Source: Isochrysis galbana
Lineage: Eukaryota; Haptophyta; Isochrysidales; Isochrysidaceae
Reading direction: 5' to 3'
NCBI GenBank assembly: GCA_018136815.1
Contig: CM030938.1
Span: 2,563,915 to 2,627,914, forward strand
Length of the DNA: 64,000 nt
Shown: positions 31,643 to 41,391 of the stretch, in pieces
Position numbering within the stretch: position 1 is the first letter of the stretch
How the letters are laid out: each line of letters opens with the position of its first letter
Translations under genes and position numbers: made by a program
The notes under the pieces: model-generated
What the model was told of the DNA's origin: nothing
The model's input: the letters and a program-made list of their open reading frames with translations, nothing else
The model's database searches: none

Positions 31643-32350
31643 ATGGAGCGCGCGCCGACCGCTCCCACCTCCCAGCCCCCCGCCGCCACGACGCCCCACC
31701 GGGGCCGCCCCAAGCCGCCGGAGCCGAAGCGCTCGCAGGCTGCTACCCTCATTGACAGCGACGTCGACATGATCCTCCCGCCATCGCCTCCCCAACACCC
31801 CCAGAAGCAGGGAACATGCAGAGTCCTGTTCCCAGCAGAACAACAGAGCCAGCCTCAGACCATGCCGCCTGCCTCTGCCGCCATGCCACCCAATCAAGGA
31901 CTCTCCATGGTGGGTGGTGGCAGCACTGCTGTCACCCTCATGGAGGCAACTCCTACCACCAGTGCACCGGGCTCTGAGATAGCCCAACGTCTCTTTTGCT
32001 ACCAAGTAGACAGACCGCATCCCTCCTCGGGGTACTTAGGTATCCTGGCGTGGAGATATATCCTCACCGACTTTTACAACATCCAATACGGCAACGTGCT
32101 GGACGGTAGGTCCGTGAGGACAATCTTAAGAGCGATCCTTACGAGATACCACCTATTAGTAACGGCGAAGGTCGGGTTCTTTCAAAGGTTAAAAAAACAA
32201 CGCGAGAACATGGGGCTACACGCCCCGGGCAACAAACACATTCGAAAAATGATAAGCCCTCTGTACACTATAGACAAGGATTTCAACCTAGGAGCATCAG
32301 AAGACCTCCTGCAGGCGGCGAGAGCCTTGGACATACCGAACATCACCTAG
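31643..32350 (+). CDS. AWRYI-family retroelement protein (235 aa)
   Basis: The N-terminal 110 residues are Pro/Ser/Gln-rich and begin MERAPTAP. The C-terminal 120 form a compact domain with LGILAWRYILTDFYNIQYGN, then LLVTAKVGFF and SPLYTIDKD. The same domain occurs at 35,995-36,362 (LIAWRYIISDFYKVEFEN) and as a scrap at 52,318-52,420 minus (GVWRFIITDFCRIHYD). I know no named family with this signature. A nucleic-acid-binding ORF1-type role is inferred only from context. Confidence 0.6.
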   Translation: MERAPTAPTSQPPAATTPHRGRPKPPEPKRSQAATLIDSDVDMILPPSPPQHPQKQGTCRVLFPAEQQSQPQTMPPASAAMPPNQGLSMVGGGSTAVTLMEATPTTSAPGSEIAQRLFCYQVDRPHPSSGYLGILAWRYILTDFYNIQYGNVLDGRSVRTILRAILTRYHLLVTAKVGFFQRLKKQRENMGLHAPGNKHIRKMISPLYTIDKDFNLGASEDLLQAARALDIPNIT

Positions 32351-32399
32351 GGTAGCTAAATCTCTTAATAGGAACCACAGCGAAAATCAATTAAAGATC

Positions 32400-32900
32400 T
32401 TCCGTTATATAAATGAGGAAAACCCGAGTCGAAACTAGATCAGGGGACGAGCCACAGTCTCCCACCCCCTTCTCTCCAACTCCCGGCCGATGCAGCGCGC
32501 GCGGCCTCCCTGGAACCAGCTTCTCCGCTAAAGAGGGAACTGGGGAAGGGGGAGGGGGTTGCTAGGGATTAAGGTTGGGTAGTAGGGAGGTTCACTAGCA
32601 AGCTGCCTCACGCCGCACATGTAGCGGAATTTTAAGGAGATTTTTTTAAACTCTCGTAAAAGAGAGAAGCGCAGGTAGGGGGGGACCTTGCGGAATCCTT
32701 GGACACCCAGGGGAGGTGGGAAATAGTGGTTAAAAAGGGTGAGTGACCGGGCTAGCCGGGCTAGTAGAGAATAGAGCAGCGTACTATCTTAGCACAAACC
32801 TAGCCAGGCATTCAACAGGTTAGTCTAAGATGCGCTCAGGCTCTAGATAGGAGTACTACTCCCCGAGAGATGAGGCATAACGTGAAGCAAGGGCGGCGAG
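32400..32900. other. Repeat-filled spacer around the 1.03-kb element
   Basis: 32,690-32,755 repeats the GGAATCCTTGGACACCCAGG to GTGAGTGACCGG end seen at 24,350 and 39,740. The remainder to 33,000 shows no gene. Confidence 0.5.
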
Positions 32901-33059
32901 CAGCAGACGGAGCCGTTCAATACACTGCTAAAACAACTGGTACTCTAGTATTATATTTGAAAGCTATAAACTAACGTCAACTTTCTCTTTGACTGTCTAA
33001 AAAGAAAATCATGGAGTATGGTCCTCTTTCGATGGGACGCCGCGACCTTGACTCCCTCT

Positions 33060-33200
33060 CTCTCTCGCCCCCCCCCCCGCCCACCTCTCCTGTGCCCCGC
33101 CCCCCGCCCCCAACATCTTCCCCCTCCCCCCCCCTCTCCCCCCCCCCCCCCCCTCCGCCCTCCTCCCCCTCCCCCTCCTTCCCCCGGCCTCGCCCGCCGC
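33060..33200 (+). promoter_or_regulatory. Polypyrimidine tract before the ankyrin gene
   Basis: Some 140 bases are almost only C and T and end about 30 bases before the ATG at 33,232. Comparable tracts precede the starts at 9944, 18,893 and 59,148 and, on the other strand, 44,428. This may be a core-promoter or transcription-start feature; the role is inferred. Confidence 0.4.
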
Positions 33201-33231
33201 CTGCCGTAGGGGGGGCGAAGAAGGGACAACG

Positions 33232-34797
33232 ATGTTTCAAACGATGAAGGGACAGTCCGACGGTCTCGTCGCCGACTCGTGCAGCTGGTGCTCCGGCCAG
33301 AGCAAATACTGGCCCTGCTGCAAGGCCAAGTGGGCGCATGTACGCGCGGAGACTGCGGTCCTCTACAACAACTCCTCGATCGAAGCCAAGATGAAGAAGC
33401 ACGAGATCAAAGCGAAGCTAAAACACTCCGTCTTCGGGTCTGTTTCACAAGGGGACTGGGTCGAGCTCCTCAACTTCTTTGACTGGACTGGCATGCCAAT
33501 GAACTTGCATGATGAGGTACATGAGCGCCGCTGACATGCACTTCGCTCCATCCAACACAACGGCCGCCTGTTGCTTGCTCACGCGCTTATCTACCTTGCT
33601 GACCTACCTGGATCGTTTTCATCTTCCACCCACAGTCGGGAAACACTGTGCTCCACTCGGCGGTCTCACAAGGCAACCTCAACGGTGTTTGTATCATCCT
33701 CGCCATGGGTGCCGATGTTTGTGCACGTAACAATGGGGTGCGCTCCACACCTGGCGTCTTCAGCCTTCAGCCCAATCGCAGCTTGCTCATCCATTCACCT
33801 GAGGAGGCACCGATGCTTTGGTTTGACCCGATTGAATTGTCATCGCATTTCCTTAGGGAGATGTCCCGCTCCATGATGCCGCCTTCGAAGGCCGAACCGA
33901 CATAGCGCGCATGCTCGTCCTCTTCGGCGCAGATCCATGTATTACAGATGAGACTTCAGAGGTATGTTGTACCCTTGAACTTCATACTTGTCCCAACCTT
34001 AACCTCAATGGCACTATCTAAACATCCTCTTATCCCAGCGCGTATTGGACGCATCGCAACGGCTGGGCGGAATATTGTGAGGGTCAGAACTTGCCTCAAT
34101 CACGGCAATCCTCTTGAAAGCACACATTCAGAGGGGGACATGTGGAGCAAGCCTCGAACCTGCCGTGTGCAGAACATCATTGAGCCCCTGTCTTTCTTTT
34201 TTACAGCATTTCGACGAGAACAGCTCGTACTTGTCCTCGTTCGGCATCGACCCCATCTTACTGGCACGGCACGAAGGCCATTGCGAGCTCGCGGACTGGC
34301 TCATCGGTGTCCGCTCAGGCCAGTTGAGTGCAGGAGACGAACGCCTGGCGCTCGAGGCTCTCGCCGATGCCGTGAGATACGTTGTCATGGCTGGTTTCAC
34401 TCACAGGATTGACCTTTCGAGGCTTTCGACTCCACTGTGCGTGAAGCTGTGGCCCCTAGTCAATTTTGTGTTTCCCCACCTCAAATATCGCATATGGCCC
34501 CTCATCGATAGTCTGAGGGAGGAGCGGATGAGGCACATGCGCGAAATTGGCATCCTCCTGGCCTCGAAGGTGCTGGAAGAAGCCTGTTCACGGCTCCAGC
34601 CCACGAACATCGGCTTCGCCCCCCTCAGCCATTTGCGCACATCGCTCTCCTCTTTCAGCCGGCCGGCGAAGATACAGTTCCACAGCCCTAATATAGCTAC
34701 CCAGCCAGGGTCGGCACACTCGACGGGCCGCAATTTCTCGGGTTCTAAGGTCATTGACGAGGCGCTCGCCGCGTGTGGCCTCGGCGAGGAGCCTTGA
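33232..34797 (+). CDS. Ankyrin-repeat protein, four exons (360 aa)
   Basis: Exons 33,232-33,516, 33,636-33,737, 33,857-33,961 and 34,207-34,797 all join in phase 0. Exon 1 encodes a Cys/Trp-rich start (CSWCSGQSKYWPCC) and the first ankyrin helix (VSQGDWVELLNFFDW). Exon 2 adds GNTVLHSAVSQGN...ILAMGADV, exon 3 DVPLHDAAFEGRTDIARMLV and exon 4 DPILLARHEGHCELADWLI. Each exon thus carries about one ankyrin unit. The C-terminal 120 residues contain a Trp/Pro-rich stretch (LWPLVNFVFPHLKYRIWPL) and a polar tail. It is probably a protein-interaction adaptor. The exon map is well supported by the ankyrin register. Confidence 0.8.
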
Positions 34798-35399
34798 GGA
34801 TTGTTCTCCTCCAGTCTTCATGACCTCCAACCTTCCTGCCCTTCATCTCGTGAGGATGCAACGATTCATCGACGTCTGTTCCATCTCCCTCCAGCAAATG
34901 GGTATTTCACAACGACGACCGCGTTGGTAGTTCGAGCAGCACTTCTATCCTCACCCTGGGGTTCCCTCGATCCCTGCCGTGGCCGACCATGCCCTCCACC
35001 GTCACTGAGAAGGTCAGCATTACATAATGACTTCCATATCTTCTTGGTTCCTGATGGCATGAGAGCACCTTCAACGGATGACGTAGTGTATATCTGCGTA
35101 CGATCTCTCCGTTGGAGCCGGGTCCACAATCTCGAGCCACGGGGCAGCCAAAAATACTTGCCCTCTGTTTTGAGAGGAATCTCTCTCGTGTTGGCTCGAT
35201 CAACGTATGCCATGCCATCTGTATGCCTGATGCCCAGTGCCATGTGCTCGCCCCTTCTCCACACCCAACTGCCCTCTCTTCAATGTGGGAGAGGATGCTC
35301 CGCTGTGTGTAGTATCCACGAGGGAGGCCGTTGTCTCGGCTACGCCGATTGACCGGCCTTTCCCGGTGTGTCTCTTGCGGCACTTGGGGGTTGACCGAC

Positions 35400-35525
35400 T
35401 CCAAGTCAGTCATGTGCCCCCCCCCCCTTCTCCTACCATCTTCGTTGTGTGCACCTCGGAGCGTGCAGGCCCCCCCCTTCTCCTACCATCTTCGTTGTGT
35501 GCACCTCGGAGCGTGCAGGGCCTCT
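35400..35525 (+). repeat. Tandem duplication of about 55 bp
   Basis: CCTTCTCCTACCATCTTCGT, then TGTGTGCACCTCGGAGCGTG, occur twice back to back after C-runs. This lies in the spacer after the ankyrin gene (34,798-35,800), where I see no gene. Confidence 0.75.
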
Positions 35526-35799
35526 AGCCATTCATCCGCTTGTATTCCGAGCCATATCGGTTGCGGACCCCTGATCTCGTGATCTTGCCTTGAAGGCATG
35601 TACACCCGTCTTCAGGCCATACGAGTTTGTTTTTCTTGTGAATTATTTTTGTTGTGCGCACCATGTGCGTGTACGTATGTACTAGGCCGACGTGTGTAGT
35701 ACATACGTGACGTATACGTGCTCTTGTGACTTGTGCAAAAATTGATCGGCCGTGCGACCATGTAAAAAAACTTTTATTTTTCTCGCCTCGCGCGTGGCC

Positions 35800-36690
35800 G
35801 TGTGCTAATGCTATGCTACCACGCTTTACACTCCCTCCTTACCCCTCGCCAACCTCCCAACCTGCCGCTTGCGGCGACTCCCCTCGTGCGCTACTTAGGG
35901 GTCCGGGTTGTTGTCGGAGCGAAGCTCGTTTCCTCTTTGGAAACGAGTCGCGAAGGCGCACCGGCGAAAGACAGATCGACGACTCAAAAAACTAAAGATG
36001 GACTATTCGCATACCCGAACTCTCCGACGCCGGATAGCCTCAAAGCCCTTTACCTAATAGCATGGAGATACATCATAAGCGACTTCTACAAGGTGGAATT
36101 CGAAAACCACACCTTCCACCACGTGCCGGTCATCGAAAGAGTTCTAAGCAGGTTCACGGTCCTCGTCAAAGGTCGGGAACCCCCGGACAATTTCTTAACC
36201 GCACGCACGCGCAAGGCCTCCCAGGGAAGGAAGCCGAAAATCAAATCTCCTCACGATCTCAGCGCCCCTGTCTTCATAACTAATAACAAAGGCGCCCTAG
36301 TCATGAACACGAATCTATCTCTGGTAGCGAAAGCCCTCAACATAGCAGAGCGTCTAGCCTGACCAAGCGACCCCTCGCCGCAAGCCGCTAACCACCCGAG
36401 AGCAGGCCTTGGACACACTGACCACAGCTGCCTGACACCCAACACAAGGAGCAAACACACAACAGCCGGTAGCCCGATGGCACAGGAGGAAGGCGAGAAA
36501 CAGGCCATCGAGAATCGGTACACACCGTCTGCCACTGGAGACCCACTGCACCCAGCCCCTAGCTAGGTAGAGCACGAGGGGACGAGCCGCAAGGCAGGTG
36601 GAGGGGGAGGGAAGGGAAGCGAGCGAGGCTGCGTAGATACTGTGCAGGGTCGCGCGCGCGGCGAGACTATTAAGAAGTTTTTTTTTCAAG
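35800..36690 (+). mobile_element. AWRYI-family retroelement copy with a T-rich tail
   Basis: A frame (about 35,802-36,362) starts in VGAKLVSSLETSREGAPA and continues into LKALYLIAWRYIISDFY and RVLSRFTVLVKGRE. The 3' region runs to 36,690, ending GCGGCGAGACTATTAAGAAG plus T9. The 5' ATG and terminal hairpin of the intact element are not seen, so the copy is probably 5' truncated or fused to other repeat sequence. The 3' end matches the truncated copy at 46,574-46,806 in complement. Confidence 0.65.
35925..35947. repeat. Perfect 9-bp hairpin, second copy
   Basis: Identical in stem and loop to 3198-3220 and followed by the same GTCGCGA. Confidence 0.8.
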
Positions 36691-37348
36691 GTCACTGCGT
36701 TAACGGAGTTAGTTGCCTATACCGCCATGGTGAATAATAACGATCTAAAGATTGCAACAGCTACAATTTGAATGGAGCAAAACACAAACTAGCGTCTACT
36801 CTAGCGCAAGCGAGATTAGGAGGAATCCACATCCTTCATCCTTTACACGCAAGAATTGCACCATTACAACGATGGTTGGCACCTAAGGGTGCGCAACTTG
36901 GCCCGGTGCCATCGCCTAAGCCCGTCTTCCCGCCTCCAGCTCCAGCTTGCTGATGTAATTGAGCCCGTCTTCCCATCCGGGCCCCCTCAAGGCCCGCACC
37001 TCCCGCCGTAAATCCTTCCTCTTGCCTCAGTCACCAATTGGATGTGTGGCAACTTCCAATCCGTCAGGGAAGCAGGGCCATATGCGGGTCGATGGGGCAG
37101 GGGAAAAAATTGTACAAAACCTTGCATCTTTTTTGTTACGAATGCCTAGGCCGGACGCTGGGAGAAGCGGTGGTGAGGCCTCGCGGGTGAGGATATGAGG
37201 GTGGGGTGGGGTCTGACTTATTTGGTGGCGGTCGGTCGGTCTCCCATCAACACTCAACGCTCTCTTTTTCGAGGATTCTCGCCCTTGGTGAGTTACTGTG
37301 TATTTTACCCCAGGCTCCATATTCATCCGTAGTGCTAGCCCGGTCACT
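36691..37348. other. Spacer between two mobile elements
   Basis: A short AT-rich start (ATGGTGAATAATAACGATC at 36,726) resembles the MNNND start at 54,184 (minus). I see no gene. 37,030-37,345 is unassigned. Confidence 0.4.
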
Positions 37349-38945
37349 CACTAGGGGGGTGCGAAGGGCACCATCTGTAATGGGCAAACGAAGGCCTAAA
37401 TAAGCTCCCTATAGGTTCCGGTATGGGAGATCAGCAAAAAAAACCGGGGGTCTTCCGGCAAAATTTTCGAAAAATACCCGATTTCAGGCCTCTGACGGCC
37501 GTGCGGAAATATATGTCAGGCCCCCCTCCGGTATTATTTTACCGATGGCCTTCATGCGCGCCTCTCGCAGCGAAACACGAAACCATGGGCATCGGCAGCT
37601 GACCCGGACCAAAGATCCTGGTTCTATACACACAGCAATATATTTTCACTATGTTTTTATGGACTTGAACGTGTACGTAAGTATCGCAAAAACTAAAGAC
37701 GCTAACCGCTAAAAACACCAAGGGCTCGAGAACCCAACTTCGACCCGCGACCGGGGGCGCCACGAGGCCGTTCGAGTCACCGCTCGCCAAATGGATGCCG
37801 CTACCAGCACCAAAGTGCGGTATGCCGCCCTCACAGCCACGCCAATCGCGCCCGCCGCCCCCGCGCACTGCGTCGAAATCGGCCGCTTGCGGCCCCCGGT
37901 GATGACGTCGTCACGCCTCAAGACGCGCCCTGAGTGCCCAACTTCGACCCGCGACCGGGGGCGCCACGAGGCCGTTCGAGTCACCGCTCGCCAAATGGAT
38001 GCCGCTACCAGCACCAAAGTGCGGTATGCCGCCCTCACAGCCACGCCAATCGCGCCCGCCGCCCCCGCGCACTGCGTCGAAATCGGCCGCTTGAGGCCCC
38101 CGGTGATGACGTCGTCACGCCTCAAGACGCGCCCTGAGTGCCCAACTTCGACCCGCGACCGGGGGCGCCACGAGGCCGTTCGAGTCACCGCTCGCCAGAT
38201 GGATGCCGCTACCAGCACCAAAGTGCGGTATGCCGCCCTCACAGCCACGCCAATCGCGCCCGCCGCCCCCGCGCACTGCGTCGAAATCGGCCGCTTGAGG
38301 CCCCCGGTGATGACGTCGTCACGCCCCAAGACGCGCCATGAGTGCCCAACTTCGACCCGCGACCGGGGGCGCCACGAGGCCGTTCGAGTCACCGCTCGCC
38401 AAATGGATGCCGCTACCAGCACCAAAGTGCGGTATGCCGCCCTCACAGCCACGCCAATCGCGCCCGCCGCCCCCGCGCACTGCGTCGAAATCGGCCGCTT
38501 GCGGCCCCCGGTGATGACGTCATCACGCCTCAAGACGCGCCATGAGTGCCCAACTTCGACCCGCGACCGGGGGCGCCACGAGGCCGTTCAAGTCACCGCT
38601 CACCATATGGATGCCGCTACCAGCACCAAAGTGCGGTATGCCGCCCTCACAGCTACGCCAATCGCGCCCGCCGCCCCCGCGCACTGCGTCGAAATCGGCC
38701 GCTTGAGGCCCCCGGTGATGACGTCGTCACGCCCCAAGACGCGCCATGAGTGCCCAACTTCGACCCGCGACCGGGGGCGCCACGAGGCCGTTCAAGTCAC
38801 CGCTCACCAAATGGATGCCGCTACCAGCATCAAAGTGCGGTATGCCGCCCTCACAGCCACGCCAATCGCGCCCGCCGTCCCCGCGCACTGCGTCGAAATC
38901 GGCCATCTTATGGCCCCGGCGAGTACTCCATGGACTCATCGTCAT
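37349..38945 (+). mobile_element. CACTA-like transposon end with a 204-bp tandem array
   Basis: It begins CACTAGGGGGGTGCGAAGGG at 37,349. The first 390 bases are an inverted copy of 18,035-18,432. The array follows directly. After it, minus-strand coding debris (about 39,290-38,900) includes a helical segment (AQRRVRKCVGADPARLAAAK) and an acidic tail (DPEEFDESDVSDDDESMEY), perhaps the element's own protein. The right terminus was not identified with certainty. Confidence 0.55.
37737..38920. repeat. Six-copy 204-bp tandem repeat
   Basis: Units start their ATGGATGCCGCTACCAGC block at 37,791, 37,995, 38,199, 38,403, 38,607 and 38,811, exactly 204 bases apart. Copies differ at a few sites only. 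Because 204 is divisible by three, frames stay open for 408 codons on plus and 274 on minus, which need not mean coding. Each of the first five copies ends with GTGATGACGTCGTCAC; in the fourth this is the perfect palindrome GTGATGACGTCATCAC. The last copy diverges after CGAAATCGGCC. Confidence 0.95.
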
Positions 38946-39830
38946 CGCTCACATCCGACTCGTCAAACTCCTCGGGGTCAGGGAGGACGGCGCCTTGATA
39001 CTCGGCGATGGCTGTGACCGGCAGGCCATCCGCATTTTGATAAAACAAAGGGAGCAAGGCCGATGAGCGCACGCTTGGTCGACTTGGGCGCCGCCGGTGA
39101 TGGCCATTTGATACAGCTCATGCTGATCCTGCACGACAGCTGCCAACGCTGCCTTCGCTGCCGCCAGCCTTGCCGGATCGGCGCCCACACACTTTCGCAC
39201 GCGCCGCTGAGCAACCTCCAAGGCGTGTGCGCTCGCCTTGCGCGAACGCTCAATGTGCATTGCGCACGCCTTCTCCGCGGGTGAGGCCACGGCAGCGCTC
39301 GCCAGCGCTCGCCAGCGTCCCAGGGGCCGGCCTCATGGAGGTCGGGCCGTGTCGAATTATCGTATGCCTGCGGCGCGATGGGCGGGGATATGTCACTACC
39401 GGACTGTGCGACCCTCGAGATCGAGCGTGCGACCCACCAGGGACCTCCCACATCCCTCGCGAGGCGCTTGAGCTTGGGCTCCTCACCAGCTGGCAGCCAT
39501 TGCGAGGCCGACAGCCGGCGATCGGCCGACGCGGAACCTCCGCGTTTCTTATGGGGATTCGCCCGACATTCACTGCTTTGATTCCCTCACGCGCGCAATC
39601 CTCCCATTCTCCCAAAATAGACCTCCATGGGCCGGACAAGGCGGGGGAGTCACTCACCGACGCCATGGATTTTCGTGGGGTAGAGGGGGTTCGCGGGGGG
39701 GGGGGGGGGGGGAGGGGGGGCAGGTAAGGGGGGTCCCTGGGGAATCCTTGGACACCCAGGAGGGATGGAAAATAGTTGTTAAAAAGCGTGAGTGACCGGC
39801 CTAGTAGTGCGAGTAGCTGGGCTACCCTCA
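38946..39830. mobile_element. Transposon fragments including a second copy of the 24.1-24.4 kb repeat
   Basis: 39,495-39,810 is nearly identical to 24,106-24,420, with the same G-run and GGAATCCTTGGACACCCAGG. 38,946-39,290 holds the minus-strand protein debris noted for the CACTA-like element. Confidence 0.65.
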
Positions 39831-40126
39831 CTATGAATAAGAATAAGCTCCCTTGACCCCTACCCCCCTAGCAACGTAGTGCACGGGGGGAGTCACCTGA
39901 TGGCGGGGGGAAAGGGCTGGGGGCGTGGGGGTCGTAGAACGCGTGCGTGAGATAGTGGGCCTAAGGCTGCGTGCGCGGCGAGAAAATCAAAAGATGAATA
40001 TGATGTGCTAGCATAAATTTCATTCACATCCACATCTACAGGTTTGGATGGACGGATGTCGGGCTTGCTTAGTCTAGAATCGGCCTATGCCAGTGGCCCC
40101 GTACTCTTCGAAGTGGTGCCTGCAAT
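39831..40126. other. Spacer with repeat scraps
   Basis: GCTGCGTGCGCGGCGAGAAAAT near 39,966 resembles the retroelement 3' end at 36,655. A CACGGGGGGAGTCACCTGATG block is the inverse of 27,255-27,275. No gene is seen. Confidence 0.45.
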
Positions 40127-40909
40127 TTATAACGCCGAACTGTCATCGGCCAGAGCAGAAACAGCCAACAGATGTCGACCTTGTGCAACCTTCGCTGCTC
40201 GTTTTCTCTCTCTTCGATGTTGTTGCGCGAGTTCAGATTCCTGGCGTATCGCACGATGGGCTTGCAATGTCTCGCCGGATAGCTTCCGAAATGTCAAAGA
40301 GATGCGCCGCGATGGGTGTGGTGGCAGCCCGTGCTTCCACTCAGGACCAGCACTTTCGCCATCAACTCTCAGAACTGAGCCGACGGGCAGATCTATGAAC
40401 AACCTATTGTGTGCGTCTGGCCCCTCGCTCAATACATCGCCAGAAGCTATGGCCGCTCCGAAAAGAGTGACGTGGCGAGTAAGCAGCGAGACGGTACAAA
40501 AAGGTCGGTCGAAGGCGGCCGAATCGACGTGCGCCGGCAGCCACGATCCAGCCTCGTAAAAGTTGATGCACACAGTGTCCGGTGTCTGGTCCTTTGCGAG
40601 AATGTCCAAACTCACAAGACGAGCGATGACGTTGACGAGAGGCGGTGGGATCGGCTCGACGAACGCGTTTAAGACCTTGTTACATTTGACGAGTACTCCA
40701 AAATGCACTGTCTCTCGGCCCTGGCCTCGCTGCCTCCACTCGCTTGGCACCGAGACATAAGATTTACCGGCTAGCCCACCCTCTCGGCCGCGGCAGAGCA
40801 TACTCTCGGCGAAGGCGACGAGCTCTGCTTGCTCCGCCTCTGTAAACACGTCATCGTAGCGTGTGAGCCCCGGCGGCCAGCCGTTCCCGTCGACTGGCAC
40901 CGCCGCCAT
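40127..40909 (-). CDS. ALKBH5/ALKBH9-like 2-oxoglutarate and Fe(II)-dependent dioxygenase (260 aa)
   Basis: The ATG at 40,909 (MAAVPVDG) is used; the longer frame starts without ATG. The double-stranded beta-helix motifs are complete. INFYEAGSWLPAHVD gives the iron ligands His127 and Asp129, WKHGLPPH gives His193, and RRISLTFR gives the Arg-x5-Arg 2-oxoglutarate and substrate pair (202 and 208). The spacing and the FDRPFCTVSLL strand are closest to ALKBH5 and plant ALKBH9/10, which remove N6-methyladenine from RNA. That activity is inferred here. The C-terminal 40 residues are basic and helical, perhaps for RNA binding. It is transcribed away from the MED27-like gene, 483 bases apart, with an LTR between. 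Confidence 0.85.
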   Translation of the reverse strand: MAAVPVDGNGWPPGLTRYDDVFTEAEQAELVAFAESMLCRGREGGLAGKSYVSVPSEWRQRGQGRETVHFGVLVKCNKVLNAFVEPIPPPLVNVIARLVSLDILAKDQTPDTVCINFYEAGSWLPAHVDSAAFDRPFCTVSLLTRHVTLFGAAIASGDVLSEGPDAHNRLFIDLPVGSVLRVDGESAGPEWKHGLPPHPSRRISLTFRKLSGETLQAHRAIRQESELAQQHRRERKRAAKVAQGRHLLAVSALADDSSAL

Positions 40910-40998
40910 GGCGGAGCTCAACGAGCCGTAGCTGAGTCAACCAACCGCAAGGTCCGTCGTCACTCGGAACGAGCGGACGCCTCGCCTCACGCATCTTC

Positions 40999-41179
40999 TG
41001 CCAGAGTTTTGTTGTTGTCCTAGTTTAATCCTAGTGCTGAGGGACGTTTCCTCATCGGCAACGGAGCCCCTCTCTCCCCCGCGATGGGGGCATGGCTCGT
41101 CCGCTGTATGTGGCTAGGGAGGCTAGGGAGGCTAGTCAACAAGACCTCTTACAAGACTACAATTTCCAACGTCTTCACA
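40999..41179 (+). mobile_element. Solo copia LTR in a divergent promoter interval
   Basis: This matches the 9426-9602 LTR over its length (CTAGTTTAATCCTAGTGCTG, GCATGGCTCGTCCGCTGTAT, CTTACAAGACTACAATTTC). Its ends are slightly degraded (TGCCAG...CTTCACA). No internal element sequence is nearby, so it is probably a product of LTR-LTR recombination. Confidence 0.8.
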
Positions 41180-41391
41180 CTTCAGAGTTGTTCACGTGCT
41201 TCTCATGTGATGCCAGCGCCAACGAGGAGCTCTAAATTGAAGTTCTAAGTTCTATCGCTTCTCCTATCCTAGTACGAATGCGAAGTACTCCTACGCCCGC
41301 CCGGCCCACTGCTGCGCGGTGCAAGTCGGCTTGCTGGCTTCCTCGCTGAGGTGCGGGAGAGAGAGGAGGAGAGAAGAGACTCGGCCCGCTG

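Larger units (their letters stand above)
31599..32664 (+). mobile_element. Intact 1.03-kb single-ORF retroelement with 17-bp target-site duplications
   Basis: AAACTCTCGTAAAAGAG lies at 31,599-31,615 and again at 32,648-32,664. Between them (31,616-32,647) are a 5' hairpin (31,619-31,638), a four-base spacer, one ORF (31,643-32,350), a GC-rich 3' region and a T-rich tail. Because it encodes no polymerase, it must use an enzyme in trans. Its 3' end is also found at 2795-2905. Confidence 0.85.

Noticed and set aside
33962-34206. An extra small exon (from 34,040) in the spliced ankyrin gene
   Set aside because: Including it leads to a stop or a phase conflict. Joining 33,961 directly to 34,207 keeps phase 0 and the ankyrin pattern.
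37791-39017. A 408-codon plus-strand frame and a 274-codon minus-strand frame
   Set aside because: Both are by-products of a 204-bp repeat whose length is a multiple of three. The substitutions between units do not favour either frame, and the array lies inside a transposon end.
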